A DNA stretch of 64,000 nt from Rhodocytophaga rosea (GTDB taxonomy: Bacteria > Bacteroidota > Bacteroidia > Cytophagales > 172606-1): NCBI RefSeq assembly GCF_010119975.1, contig NZ_CP048222.1, positions 7,788,501 to 7,852,500 on the forward strand, given 5' to 3'. This document shows, in pieces, positions 8,377 to 17,286 of the stretch; the first letter of the stretch is position 1; each line of letters starts with the position of its first letter. The position numbers and the translations under genes are program-made. Under the pieces are notes generated by a model. The model was given only the letters and a program-made list of their open reading frames with translations, searched no databases and was not told the DNA's origin.

Positions 8377-11300
8377 ATGAAATTTTTTTTGTACGGCATT
8401 TTAGTCATTTTATATCTATTCGTATTATTTCCTGTAAATGGACATTCCCAGAGTAACCTTGTAAAAAATGAGCCGGAAGAACTAAGATTTGACCGGCTCA
8501 CCACTGCTCAAGGTTTATCGCAGGCGACCGTAAATACTATTTTACAGGATAGTAAAGGGTATATGTGGTTTGCAACAAGAGACGGTCTCAATAAATACGA
8601 TGGGTATACTTTTACGGTATACCGGAATGACCCGACCAATCTCAACAGTTTAAGTTCAAGTCATGTCAGGGGATTGGTGGAAGATGCAAATAAGGTATTG
8701 TGGATTGCAACCAATGGCGGTTTGAATAGATTAGACCCTAAAACAGGAACATTTACTTCCTACCAGAATAATGAGCATAATCAAAATAGTTTAAGCGACA
8801 ATCATGTAAGTGCTGTGAGTATAGACAAGGCAGGGATGTTGTGGATTGGTACGGAGGATGGTTTAAATAAATTTGATCCTGCCAACGGGCAGTTTACCAG
8901 ATTTTTACATGATCCTGCGCAGAAAAATAGTTTGATCGATAATGATATTTATGACCTGCAATTAGATAGGAGGGATGGCACCCTATGGATTGGAACCGAT
9001 GCCGGACTGGAGCATTATAATCCCAGAACCAATACCTTTCAACATGTACTTCTCACAGAGGCAAATGGTCAACCTGCCCTATCTTATAAGATCATAGAAG
9101 TGTACCAGGATCGCTCTGGGATGATCTGGGCCGGAGTAGATGGTATCGGTTTAATGAGGTATAATCCTGCTTCAGGTAAACAATCCTGGTTTGTTCACAA
9201 TCCTGCCGATCCCTTCTCTATCAGTAGCAATAATATTACCGCCGTATTTGAAGACAGCAAAGGACAGCTTTGGATGGGTGCCTGGCCTGGCGGTTTGAAT
9301 AAGTTTGATCCTGCCAGTCAGACATTCACCGTCTACCGGCATGACAAGAATAATCCCTCCAGCATTTCAGATGATTATATTAAAACTATATATGAAGATC
9401 CCAGTGGCATGCTCTGGTTTGGTACGTTCAATACAGGAATCAGTATGCATGATAGAGGCCGGAATAAGTTTAAATTGTATTCACATATCGGTGAAAATGC
9501 TACCCTGAGCCAGGGACAGGTTCATTCCTTACTCGAAGACTACTTACAAAATGTCTGGATTGGCAGTGAAAATATTCTGGTACGCTTAGACAAGAAAACC
9601 GCACAGAAGATAACCTATGTATTGAGTGATCCTTCTGTAAGCGGGGTAAATAAAATAACTGTGTATTCCCTTTTTCAGGACAGGCAGGGCACCATTTGGG
9701 TAGGTTCCAGAGGAAAAGGATTAGGAAAGTATATTCCGGAATCAGATTCTTTTCAATGGTATCAGCATGACCCTTTAAATACTTCTTCACTTAGCCACAA
9801 TGTAGTTACAGTAATCCGGGAAGATAGTAGCGGCAAGTTATGGATAAGCACCAATAACGGCTTAAACCAGTTTGATCCCATGACTGGAAAATTTTCCAGG
9901 TATATGCCTGAAAAGGAATATCTGGATAAGGAAGGGCACTTTGGCATATCAGCTATACATATGGGTAAATCAGGAATAATATGGATAGCATCAGCAAAAA
10001 ATGGTATTGCCAGCTTTAATGCAGATACAGGTCTGTTTACTCATTATCCTTACAGAACCGAAACGGCAAATGTTCTTAATAATTCTGGTACGCACTGCAT
10101 TTATGAGGATAAAAAGGGATTCGTATGGGTTGGGTTTATTGAGAATGTTTTACACCGGTTTAATCCCCATACTGGTATTTTTGCCCCTATCACGCATAAG
10201 GAAGGTTTGCCTACTACCAAGATACGTGCAATTATGGAAGATAATTCAGGCAATCTCTGGGTTACAACAAGGAGTAATGGTCTGTATACCTATAATCCAC
10301 AAACTAAAAGCTCCAGGCATTTTGACAGACGAAACGGCTTGCAAGGTGATGAATTTCTAGGAGCATTTTACAAAAATGAAAGCGGAGAAATGTATTTTGG
10401 AGGTAAAGACGGATTTAATGTATTTCATCCGGATAGCGTAAAAGCTAACCCATATGTACCGCCAGTTGCAGTCTCTGGTTTTAAGGTGTTCAATTCACCC
10501 AGAGCTTATTCAGATAGTATTATTTCTTTATCGCATAATGAAAATTTTTTCTCGTTTGAATATGTTGGATTAAGCTACTCTCTGCCGGAAGAAAATACAT
10601 ATCAGTATCAACTGGAAGGCGTAGACAAAGGCTGGGTAGATGCCGGTAACAGGCGGTTTGTATCTTATACCAATCTTGATCCCGGAGAGTATACCTTCAG
10701 GGTGAAAGCAGCCAATTATGATGGTGTTTGGAATCAGCAGGGGATTTCTCTAAAACTTCGGATTATACCTCCTCTCTGGCTACAAAAGTGGTTTCAGATT
10801 ACCTCTGTTTTGATTGGTTGCTTGCTGGTGTATGTCTGGTATAAATCAAGGGTGTATACAATAAAAGCCCGCAACAGCCAACTGGAACAACTCGTTGCCC
10901 AGCGGACTGAGGAGCTAAGGCAACGCAGTTTACAACTGGAACAATCGCTTATTGAAACACAAAAACAGCAGCAGGCAGCCGAGTATCAGCGCCAGCGGGC
11001 CGAAGAAGCAAACCGGTTAAAAACAGAATTAACCAACCTTACCGTACATGACCTGAAAAATCCGCTGGGTGGGATTATGCTGTATTCTGACCTGATCAAA
11101 GAATCGGTTGCTGATCCGGAAAGAATTATCCGCCTTTCACAAACCGTGAAGGATATATCAAAGCAAATGTTTCATCTGCTTTCAAACCTGCTAAAAAGAG
11201 CAAAACTGGAAAATAACTATATCAGTCTCCAAAAAGATAAAATAGACATAGCCTTGCTTGTCAGAAGTGTAGTGGACCGCAACCAGCTACAGGCTATGCA

Positions 11301-11718
11301 GAAAGGGCAGAACCTGTTTTTTCAGGAAACAAGTGGCCTTGAGGTAGAAATAGATGTTGAACTTATCAATGATGCCCTGGAAAACCTGATCAGTAATGCC
11401 ATTAAATTTACTCCTTCTGGCAAAAACATCTGGATAGGGATTGAAGCAAGCCAGGAACAGGTAAAAATCTATTTTAAAGATGAAGGATTAGGTATACAGC
11501 CAGAGGAAATGAAGCATCTTTTTGCGCCATTTCAGCGCTTATCTGCCAGGCCAACCGGTAACGAGAGTTCCACCGGATTAGGATTGTTTATTGTGAAAAG
11601 AATTATTGAACTGCATCAGGGAGAAATTATTGCCCAAAGCGGAGGCCTACATAGCGGAAGTACATTTACAATTGTATTGCCGCTTTCTCCTGTGGTTGAA
11701 AGCGTGGCTGCTGACTAA
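8377..11718 (+). CDS. Two-component propeller histidine kinase
   Basis: A 1113-residue sensor kinase. A signal peptide (1-25) is followed by about 14 propeller repeats (about 35-700) with recurrent WIGT.GGLN/.FDP motifs forming the periplasmic two-component regulator propeller. A Y_Y_Y immunoglobulin-like domain (about 720-795), one transmembrane helix (about 804-822), a coiled-coil (830-885), a HisKA domain with His891 in VHDLKNP, and an HATPase domain with the N box ENLISNAIKF and G boxes DEGLGI and GLGLF complete it. Unlike the hybrid HTCS proteins of Bacteroides, there is no receiver or AraC domain, so it must signal to a separate regulator. The NarL-type regulator that converges on its 3' end, 3 bp away, is the natural candidate. 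The ligand is unknown; such propellers often sense glycans. Confidence 0.92.
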   Translation: MKFFLYGILVILYLFVLFPVNGHSQSNLVKNEPEELRFDRLTTAQGLSQATVNTILQDSKGYMWFATRDGLNKYDGYTFTVYRNDPTNLNSLSSSHVRGLVEDANKVLWIATNGGLNRLDPKTGTFTSYQNNEHNQNSLSDNHVSAVSIDKAGMLWIGTEDGLNKFDPANGQFTRFLHDPAQKNSLIDNDIYDLQLDRRDGTLWIGTDAGLEHYNPRTNTFQHVLLTEANGQPALSYKIIEVYQDRSGMIWAGVDGIGLMRYNPASGKQSWFVHNPADPFSISSNNITAVFEDSKGQLWMGAWPGGLNKFDPASQTFTVYRHDKNNPSSISDDYIKTIYEDPSGMLWFGTFNTGISMHDRGRNKFKLYSHIGENATLSQGQVHSLLEDYLQNVWIGSENILVRLDKKTAQKITYVLSDPSVSGVNKITVYSLFQDRQGTIWVGSRGKGLGKYIPESDSFQWYQHDPLNTSSLSHNVVTVIREDSSGKLWISTNNGLNQFDPMTGKFSRYMPEKEYLDKEGHFGISAIHMGKSGIIWIASAKNGIASFNADTGLFTHYPYRTETANVLNNSGTHCIYEDKKGFVWVGFIENVLHRFNPHTGIFAPITHKEGLPTTKIRAIMEDNSGNLWVTTRSNGLYTYNPQTKSSRHFDRRNGLQGDEFLGAFYKNESGEMYFGGKDGFNVFHPDSVKANPYVPPVAVSGFKVFNSPRAYSDSIISLSHNENFFSFEYVGLSYSLPEENTYQYQLEGVDKGWVDAGNRRFVSYTNLDPGEYTFRVKAANYDGVWNQQGISLKLRIIPPLWLQKWFQITSVLIGCLLVYVWYKSRVYTIKARNSQLEQLVAQRTEELRQRSLQLEQSLIETQKQQQAAEYQRQRAEEANRLKTELTNLTVHDLKNPLGGIMLYSDLIKESVADPERIIRLSQTVKDISKQMFHLLSNLLKRAKLENNYISLQKDKIDIALLVRSVVDRNQLQAMQKGQNLFFQETSGLEVEIDVELINDALENLISNAIKFTPSGKNIWIGIEASQEQVKIYFKDEGLGIQPEEMKHLFAPFQRLSARPTGNESSTGLGLFIVKRIIELHQGEIIAQSGGLHSGSTFTIVLPLSPVVESVAAD

Positions 11719-11721
11719 ACT

Positions 11722-12357
11722 TTAATCAATTAGCCCTTGTTTAAGGGCAAATTTTACTAAACCAGCCGTATTTTTTACGCCAATCTTTTGCATAATATTC
11801 CGCCGGTGAGTATCTACAGTAGTAGGAGCTATAAATAATATGTTTCCGATTTCGTGGGAAGAATACTCTTTGGCCACCAACGCTACAATCTCCTTTTCGC
11901 GTTCTGAAAGGGTAGAAGCTATTGCAGGCTCTGGCATATACTGGCGGGCTAGTTCGGTTGCTACAGCTTCGCTGAAATAAGTTAAGCCTGCTTCCACCCT
12001 TCGTAAAGCTCTTTCAAATTCTTCCCGGCCGGTAGTTTTAAGAATATACCCTAAGGCTCCTGCCTGAAGTAAATTTCTGATGAGAGAAAACTCATTATTC
12101 ATGGTCAGAATTAGTACCTTAGTCCGGGGGAAGCGCTGTTTGATGATCTTAGTGGTTTGCAGCCCATCCATTACAGGCATATGAATATCCAGAATGGCCA
12201 CATCACACAACATTTTTTCCAGTTTGCTGATCACTTCCTGTCCATTATTGGCCGTAGCTATCATTTCTACCCCACTTATTTTCGATATCACTTCTGAAAG
12301 TCCGTCCACAAAGATCTGATGATCATCCGCAACAATAAGTCTGATCGGGGCAGTCAT
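11722..12357 (-). CDS. NarL/LuxR-type response regulator
   Basis: A 211-residue cytoplasmic transcription factor. The receiver domain (1-120) has the acidic pair Asp11-Asp12, the phosphoacceptor Asp57 in AILDIHMP, and Thr/Lys positions in LILTMNN and GYILKTT. The C-terminal GerE/LuxR helix-turn-helix (about 145-205) has LSEREKEIVALVAKEYSS and the recognition helix region TTVDTHRRNIMQKIG. It ends 3 bp from the stop codon of the propeller kinase on the other strand, so the two genes converge without room for a terminator. I infer that it is the output of that kinase, because the kinase lacks a receiver; this is not proven by operon structure. Confidence 0.92.
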   Translation of the reverse strand: MTAPIRLIVADDHQIFVDGLSEVISKISGVEMIATANNGQEVISKLEKMLCDVAILDIHMPVMDGLQTTKIIKQRFPRTKVLILTMNNEFSLIRNLLQAGALGYILKTTGREEFERALRRVEAGLTYFSEAVATELARQYMPEPAIASTLSEREKEIVALVAKEYSSHEIGNILFIAPTTVDTHRRNIMQKIGVKNTAGLVKFALKQGLID

Positions 12358-12576
12358 ATCATCATAGAATTTTGTAGGAAAGGTACTTAATTTAAAAGCA
12401 TGAGTAAATACTTAGTTTTATGGATTTTGCGTCTGAAATATTAGCCAAAAGCCGATGGTGAACGACAGGTTGCTACCGCATCCTACTGAAATTGGCTTCT
12501 GACCAGTCACCTGTTAATTTCTCTGGTTACTCTTCCCTAAACAAGCCGATCAACAGCATACTATATCAATATCATT

Positions 12577-13317
12577 ATGGCTGTTGTTTACCAGGATGTT
12601 ATCTCTTTACCTCTTTCAGAATCTGATATTTTACAGGCCATTCAACGGGCAAAACAAAGCAATTTGATGGATAATTTGCGGATGCGCCATCCAAATATTG
12701 GTTTTGATTGTAAAGTACGGGGATTTATTGGTGAAATAGCCCTCAAAAACTGGTTTGCCAGCCACCAGGTTTTCTTTAATCAGGTAAATTATCTGCCAGA
12801 TGGTACTTGTATGGACATTGATTTTGTGTATGGATTGGGAACACAAGCGTTACACCTGGAAGTGAAAACATCCCTGATTCCCGATGAATGGCGCACACTG
12901 CCAGCCTGTATCCAGAAAGGAGATATCAAACTGATCCGAAGGGGGAAACAAACCATTGAACAGATGGGGGGAGATATCCATCTGCAGATTTATTTCCGGC
13001 AACGCCGTAAAGCCAAAGATCGCTGGTTATCTCAGCAAGCAGTTGATTTGCACCACTGGAGTGAAAAACAATTATATGATGCACTGTTGGGCAGAGCCTA
13101 TCTGGACAATATTTTCCTGGTGGCCTGGATAGATAAATCTACACTGGTATCGAAACTTTCCCCTTTTCCTCTTTCTAACAGCACCTGGCAGTTTCCGGGA
13201 TTGGCGAGAAAATTCTGGAGGTGCAGTATTGTCGGCTCTCATAAACCTGCTGAACTGATTCAGTACCTCAAAGCACAATCAACTAGAGTTAACAACCTAA
13301 ATTTCCATGCAGCTTAG
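12577..13317 (+). CDS. Putative PD-(D/E)XK-fold nuclease-like protein
   Basis: A 246-residue protein that I cannot assign to a named family. Residues 48-97 carry the hallmarks of the restriction-endonuclease-like fold: a helix with Glu53 (GFIGEIALKNW), Asp82 in MDIDFVYG, and Glu95-Val-Lys97 in LHLEVKTS, with the usual beta-hairpin spacing between the Asp and the ExK. The rest contains a basic stretch (RQRRKAKDRW, 141-150) and aromatic-rich segments that might bind DNA. There is no signal peptide or membrane helix. Such proteins include restriction enzymes, Mrr-like and repair nucleases. It stands alone between the regulator gene (divergent, 219 bp gap) and the DUF4349 remnant. The fold call is from motif spacing only. 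Confidence 0.55.
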   Translation: MAVVYQDVISLPLSESDILQAIQRAKQSNLMDNLRMRHPNIGFDCKVRGFIGEIALKNWFASHQVFFNQVNYLPDGTCMDIDFVYGLGTQALHLEVKTSLIPDEWRTLPACIQKGDIKLIRRGKQTIEQMGGDIHLQIYFRQRRKAKDRWLSQQAVDLHHWSEKQLYDALLGRAYLDNIFLVAWIDKSTLVSKLSPFPLSNSTWQFPGLARKFWRCSIVGSHKPAELIQYLKAQSTRVNNLNFHAA

Positions 13318-13438
13318 GAGAAATTTTTCTTGATTTTTTCCTGCCCTCGGCTGGGTTACCTTGATCAGATGGCTGTATAAATTGTCATATTTATTCTTCC
13401 TTTCCAAATATTCACTCCATTTATTGTGTATTGAACCT

Positions 13439-13999
13439 ATGAAATCATATTTCAGCAGCTATCCTTTTGCATTTATTTTCCTGTTTGCCGTATTATTCGG
13501 TTGCTCTAATGAACGTAGCATGGAAAAAGCGTATACTGAACAAATATCTTTAGACTCAGTGTCCGTTGCACAGTCACCAGCAGCAGTGAGTGAAAGTAGT
13601 ACTCCTGCTACACCCGAAAGAAAATTCATCCGTACGGCAGATGTAAAATTTAAAACTGACAATGTAACACAGGCAACAGAAACAATTGAAGAATTAACCC
13701 GCAGCTATCAGGGCTTTGTAAGCCATACAAATCTCACCAGTACTGTGGTTTATTCCACCTCTACGCAAATAAAAGCTGATACCATGCTGCAACAAACCGA
13801 ATATATGGTAGAAAACAACATGACCTTACGGGTGCCAAACTCACAATTTGACAGCTTACTAAAAGAAATTAGCCAGGTGACAGGTTTTCTGGACCACCGG
13901 GTTATTAATGCGGATGATGTAAGCTTACAATTGCTGGAAAATAGCCTCCGGATCAAAAGAAATCAAAAGGCGGAACAGCGGGTAGAACAAGCCATTTAG
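13439..13999 (+). pseudogene. DUF4349 lipoprotein gene, 5' fragment cut by the insertion sequence
   Basis: This encodes the first 186 residues of a DUF4349 protein. It begins with a lipoprotein signal (MKSYFSSYPF through LFGC, lipobox Cys about residue 22) and continues into the DUF4349 core (FIRTADVKFKTDNV, then MTLRVPNSQFDSLLKEI). The frame hits TAG at 13997-13999, made by the first base triplet of the inserted element. If the element and one 9-bp target copy are removed, the frame continues exactly into the 3' fragment, giving a 310-residue protein. So the break is recent and the gene was intact beforehand. The truncated product lacks the end of the coiled-coil, the last strands and the C-terminal membrane helix. 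A longer start at 13361 gives no better signal peptide. Confidence 0.88.
13988..13996. repeat. Target site duplication, left copy
   Basis: CAAGCCATT directly precedes the element. The same 9 bases recur at 15162-15170 just after it. A tenth base (A) also matches if the last base of the element is counted as target. Confidence 0.88.
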
Positions 14000-15161
14000 G
14001 GTTTCCGCACTAAATATTAAGTTTTAAGAATAGCTAACAGGAAATTAGTGTCTCTGTTAGCTTTTTTTCTTTTCCGTTTGACACTCACGCAAGAAGGCTC
14101 TTTTTTGAGCAGATGCAAAGACCACTTTCTAATCAGATGCAGATTGATGGGTCCTTTATCTTTCCTGACTTTAGCCTCATCTTCCCTAAAGGTAACATCT
14201 AGTTGCCAATGCAAGCCATTCTCTATCGCCCAATGGCCTCTTATGTAGCGGCTGTACAAGGCAGGGTCTGTATCTGTTAAACTGCTTATATAGAACAGGG
14301 TTTGTTCTTGCTTTTTGCCTGCTATAATGCGTTTTCTTTCTACCATGACTAAAGTATGTAAGTCCTGCCATTTTTCCTTTTCCTCTACCAAATCAATGCA
14401 TTGAGCAATATATACCCTACGTTCTTCTCCTCTGCCATGGGCTTTATCTAGTTGCTGATTAAAAGCGAGAGCAGACTTATTGATTTGCATAAAATGGGCT
14501 ACCTGCTCATAGAGTACACCTTGATTAGCCTTTAGGGCAATCACATAATGGGCTTGCTTATCCCTGATCTTTTCTACAATTGCCTGCTGACAAGCAATAG
14601 CATCTATAGTAATGATACTACCTTTGCAATCAAGGGTATCTAATAAAGCAGGAATAGTTGTAATCTCATTACTCTTGGCTTCTACGGCTACTTGTCCAAA
14701 GCTTAAGCTATGTTCCTCTACCCATACATTGACCATACGAACCAAAGCATGCTTTTTGCCTGCAGGTATAGTACCTCTCAATTCTTTGCCATCTATACAT
14801 ACCTGCTTGCCTGCTAAGGAGAAGCCAGCTACACACGCTTTGAAGCATTGCTCCAAACTATGGCTATCCAGGTGTCTGATCACCCGATTTAAAGTGTCAG
14901 CAGAAGGTATACCATTAACAAAACTTAATCCTAGTTCTTGCTGCAGAAACGCTGTATTATCTTTGCCATAATCTGCTATCTCGTCAAAGTCATCACAATC
15001 GGCTATTACCCCACATAAAACTAAGCCTAAAATATCTGCTAATAGATGTAAGCAGCGGCCTTGCACCCGAAAATCAGCTACTTTGTTTAGTATCTTTTTA
15101 AGTTCCATGCACAAAGTTAGCCCCTCTTTCCTTTTTCTCTATCTTTGGTGCGGAAACCCTA
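13997..15161 (-). mobile_element. ISAs1-family insertion sequence, 1165 bp, complete
   Basis: The element begins TAGGGTTTCCGCAC (13997-14010) and ends with its exact reverse complement (15148-15161), 14 bp of perfect terminal inverted repeat. It is flanked by a 9-bp direct repeat. It carries one full transposase gene on the minus strand filling nearly all the interior. The size, the single transposase, the CAGGG/TAGGG-like ends and the 8-10 bp target duplication all fit the ISAs1 family. No second copy is present in the window. Intact ends and gene suggest it may still be mobile. Confidence 0.9.
14017..15108 (-). CDS. ISAs1-family DDE transposase
   Basis: A 363-residue transposase filling the insertion sequence. 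The N-terminal part (about 1-85) is the DDE_Tnp_1-associated domain (HLLADILGLVLCGVIADCDD). The catalytic domain follows, with the first Asp in VCIDGKELRGT, the second Asp in IITIDAIACQ and the Glu in YIRGHWAIENGLHWQLDVTF, the YxxRxHWxIEN signature of this family. The spacing and length equal those of full-length relatives (about 370 residues), so it looks functional. I start at the ATG at 15108; a TTG two codons upstream is also possible. Confidence 0.93.
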   Translation of the reverse strand: MELKKILNKVADFRVQGRCLHLLADILGLVLCGVIADCDDFDEIADYGKDNTAFLQQELGLSFVNGIPSADTLNRVIRHLDSHSLEQCFKACVAGFSLAGKQVCIDGKELRGTIPAGKKHALVRMVNVWVEEHSLSFGQVAVEAKSNEITTIPALLDTLDCKGSIITIDAIACQQAIVEKIRDKQAHYVIALKANQGVLYEQVAHFMQINKSALAFNQQLDKAHGRGEERRVYIAQCIDLVEEKEKWQDLHTLVMVERKRIIAGKKQEQTLFYISSLTDTDPALYSRYIRGHWAIENGLHWQLDVTFREDEAKVRKDKGPINLHLIRKWSLHLLKKEPSCVSVKRKRKKANRDTNFLLAILKT

Positions 15162-15545
15162 CAAGCCATTGCCCAACGGGGAAAAAAGTTAAATGAGACC
15201 ATTCAGGCAGAAGAAAACTTGCTTAGTAAGCAGCAGGAGGCAGATGCGGGTACCATCCGGAATATGAACTATATGGATCAGGTAAATTTCAGCACCATCA
15301 AACTTACCTTGTATCAGCCCCATACCACCTTTCAGGAAAAAACATACCAGTATCCTGCTATTCAAGCTTATGAAGCACCACTAACCTCCAGATTATATGA
15401 AGCATTTCTGAGTGGATGGAAGGTATTTGAACAATTGCTGGTGTTTCTGGTCAATATCTGGGCTTTGCTTGTAATTGGATTTGTGGCGTATTTATTATAT
15501 CGAAAACATGCCATCCGCATTGTTAAACAAATAGGGGACAGATAA
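15162..15545 (+). pseudogene. DUF4349 gene, 3' fragment after the insertion sequence
   Basis: The frame beginning with the right target copy (codons CAA GCC ATT GCC) continues the DUF4349 protein. It holds a coiled-coil (KKLNETIQAEENLLSKQQE), the strand segment VNFSTIKLTLYQ that is typical of the family, a transmembrane helix (LLVFLVNIWALLVIGFVAY) and a basic tail. It has no start codon of its own in the right place; an internal ATG near 15264 could only give a stub. Joined to the 5' fragment it gives a normal family member anchored at both ends, as a lipoprotein and by a membrane helix. Confidence 0.88.
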
Positions 15546-15652
15546 CTATTCAATTTTACTATTCAATAAATACCGTGGATCGTTGGAAACAAGCAGTACT
15601 TGAGCAGTGTTAGTATCTATAGTACATTTATGTTCTGGTACCAGTTGTTTCC

Positions 15653-16549
15653 ATGAAAACAGTTAGTTATTCTCCTGCAGCACCTTTATCTCATTTTATC
15701 GACATCATCTGGTGTTCGCAGGCTGTCAGTTTTGATTATTGTAACCTCACCTTGCCAATGTTACATCAGGAACTGATCATTAACTTTTCTGATCAGTTTC
15801 TTGTATCCAGGGCAGACCAGGTGGGTTTTGAAAAACAGCCCGACAGGCATATTCCGGTTCTGAAAATGCAAAAGGACCAAGCAGTGCTGGTCAATAATGA
15901 ACATGGATGGATTTCCGGCTTGCAAACAAGGCCTATTTACACCAGCACTGCAGGCAATCATTTTACAATCGGAGTGCTTTTTAAGCCATGGGGATTGCAG
16001 GCACTAACAGGAATAAATGCTTTCGAATTACAGGATTCGTCTGTATCTATGGAAGCAGTTTTTGGCAAACAGGCTACTGAATTAATTGATAAAATTTATG
16101 AGGCCAAAACGCCAGCAGCCATTTTTGTCCTGTTTGAAAAATTTCTGTGGAGCAAGCTAGGTGATCGCCATATTCCAGGTATTTTGCTCAATAGCTTAAG
16201 CCGAATGAAACAGGCTAGATTAGTAGAAGGGATTGTGGGGCGTATCGCTGATGAGTATAAAATTTCTTCTAAGACTTTCATTCAGTCGTTCAAAAAATAT
16301 ATTGGTATTACACCAGGCAAATTTCACCACTTGCTGCTACTCAACCAGACTTTACAACATTTAATACAACATCCCTCACAACCCCTCACTGAAAGTACCT
16401 ATGATCTGGATTTTTACGATCAGGCACATTTTATACATTTTTTCAAGCGGTATACAGGGTTTACGCCAGCAACTTACATCCGGCAGTTTAGGGCAGGGCG
16501 TGTACTTCCTGCTTCGCCTCATATTATAGAAATAAAAATAACAGAGTAG
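15653..16549 (+). CDS. AraC family transcriptional regulator
   Basis: A 298-residue cytoplasmic regulator. Residues 1-165 form a DUF6597-type N-terminal domain, opening with SPAAPLSHFIDIIWC and containing the FKPWGLQALTGI segment typical of it. The C-terminal third carries the two AraC helix-turn-helix motifs, the first around ISSKTFIQSFKKYIGITPGK and the second around FYDQAHFIHFFKRYTGFTPA. No ligand can be deduced. It lies upstream of the RibD-like reductase gene on the same strand (74 bp gap), so it may control or be co-expressed with it; such pairs are common but unproven here. Confidence 0.9.
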   Translation: MKTVSYSPAAPLSHFIDIIWCSQAVSFDYCNLTLPMLHQELIINFSDQFLVSRADQVGFEKQPDRHIPVLKMQKDQAVLVNNEHGWISGLQTRPIYTSTAGNHFTIGVLFKPWGLQALTGINAFELQDSSVSMEAVFGKQATELIDKIYEAKTPAAIFVLFEKFLWSKLGDRHIPGILLNSLSRMKQARLVEGIVGRIADEYKISSKTFIQSFKKYIGITPGKFHHLLLLNQTLQHLIQHPSQPLTESTYDLDFYDQAHFIHFFKRYTGFTPATYIRQFRAGRVLPASPHIIEIKITE

Positions 16550-16623
16550 CAACTGGAATTGAAGGTTAATTTTATACAATTCCCAGGCAATGTATTAAGG
16601 TAATTTTACAGGAAAAAAGATGT

Positions 16624-17142
16624 ATGCGTAAAGTTAAATTATACATTGCCACCAGTCTGGATGGCAAAATTGCCCGGAAAGATGGCTCTGTCAACTGGCT
16701 GCCTGATCCAGCCTCTGAGGATTATGGCTACCAGCCGTTTGATGATTCTATTGATGCCACCTTGATGGGCTACAAAACCTACGAAATCTGCCTCCAGTTT
16801 GGAGAATGGCCATATCAGGGAAAGTCTACGTATGTTTTTACCAGAGATTCAGCTAAACCTGTTGTACCAGAATCAATACTGGTCACGCAGAATCCGGTGG
16901 ATTTTGTGCGGCACTTGAAAGAGCAAAAAGGCAAAGATATCTGGCTGGTGGGCGGCGGGGAAATAGTCTCATTATTTCATGATGCTGATCTGATTGATGA
17001 ATACATTCTAGCCTTTATTCCGGTTCTATTGGGTGAGGGCATTGAGTTGTTTCCTAATATTAAAAAGCAGGAAAATCTCCGGCTCATCAGGCATAATGTG
17101 TTTTCTAATGGGGCAGTTTTGCTGTATCTGGAGAAGGGATGA
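16624..17142 (+). CDS. Dihydrofolate reductase family protein (RibD C-terminal domain)
   Basis: A 172-residue NADPH-dependent reductase-like protein. It opens with VKLYIATSLDGKIARKDGSV, the RibD C-terminal/DHFR-like signature, has the nucleotide-binding segment DIWLVGGGEIVSLF near residue 105, and ends in LFPNIKKQENLRLI and VLLYLEKG. Family members of this size (YyaP/YwjB-like) are common in Bacteroidota; their substrate is mostly unknown. It is not the deaminase-fused RibD of riboflavin synthesis. It follows the AraC regulator and is ended by a strong hairpin. Confidence 0.88.
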   Translation: MRKVKLYIATSLDGKIARKDGSVNWLPDPASEDYGYQPFDDSIDATLMGYKTYEICLQFGEWPYQGKSTYVFTRDSAKPVVPESILVTQNPVDFVRHLKEQKGKDIWLVGGGEIVSLFHDADLIDEYILAFIPVLLGEGIELFPNIKKQENLRLIRHNVFSNGAVLLYLEKG

Positions 17143-17242
17143 AAATTGTTGCCAGCTGCTTGCAAAATGCCTCTACAAAACCTGTTTGATTTTAGGCGAG
17201 TGTAGTATATTGAGTAGGGTTAATTTTCTAAAGGTAAAAACA

Positions 17243-17271
17243 AAAAGGCTGTCTTTCATCGACAGCCTTTT
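17243..17271. terminator. Bidirectional terminator between the reductase gene and mraY
   Basis: AAAAGGCTGTC (17243-17253) pairs with GACAGCCTTTT (17261-17271) around a 7-nt loop, with A and T runs on the two sides. It lies between convergent genes, 15 bp from the mraY stop. Confidence 0.85.
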
Positions 17272-17286
17272 AAATTATTTAGAATC

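Noticed and set aside
13361-13438. Upstream start for the DUF4349 fragment
   Set aside because: The extra 26 codons would put a second hydrophobic stretch before a complete lipoprotein signal that begins at 13439.
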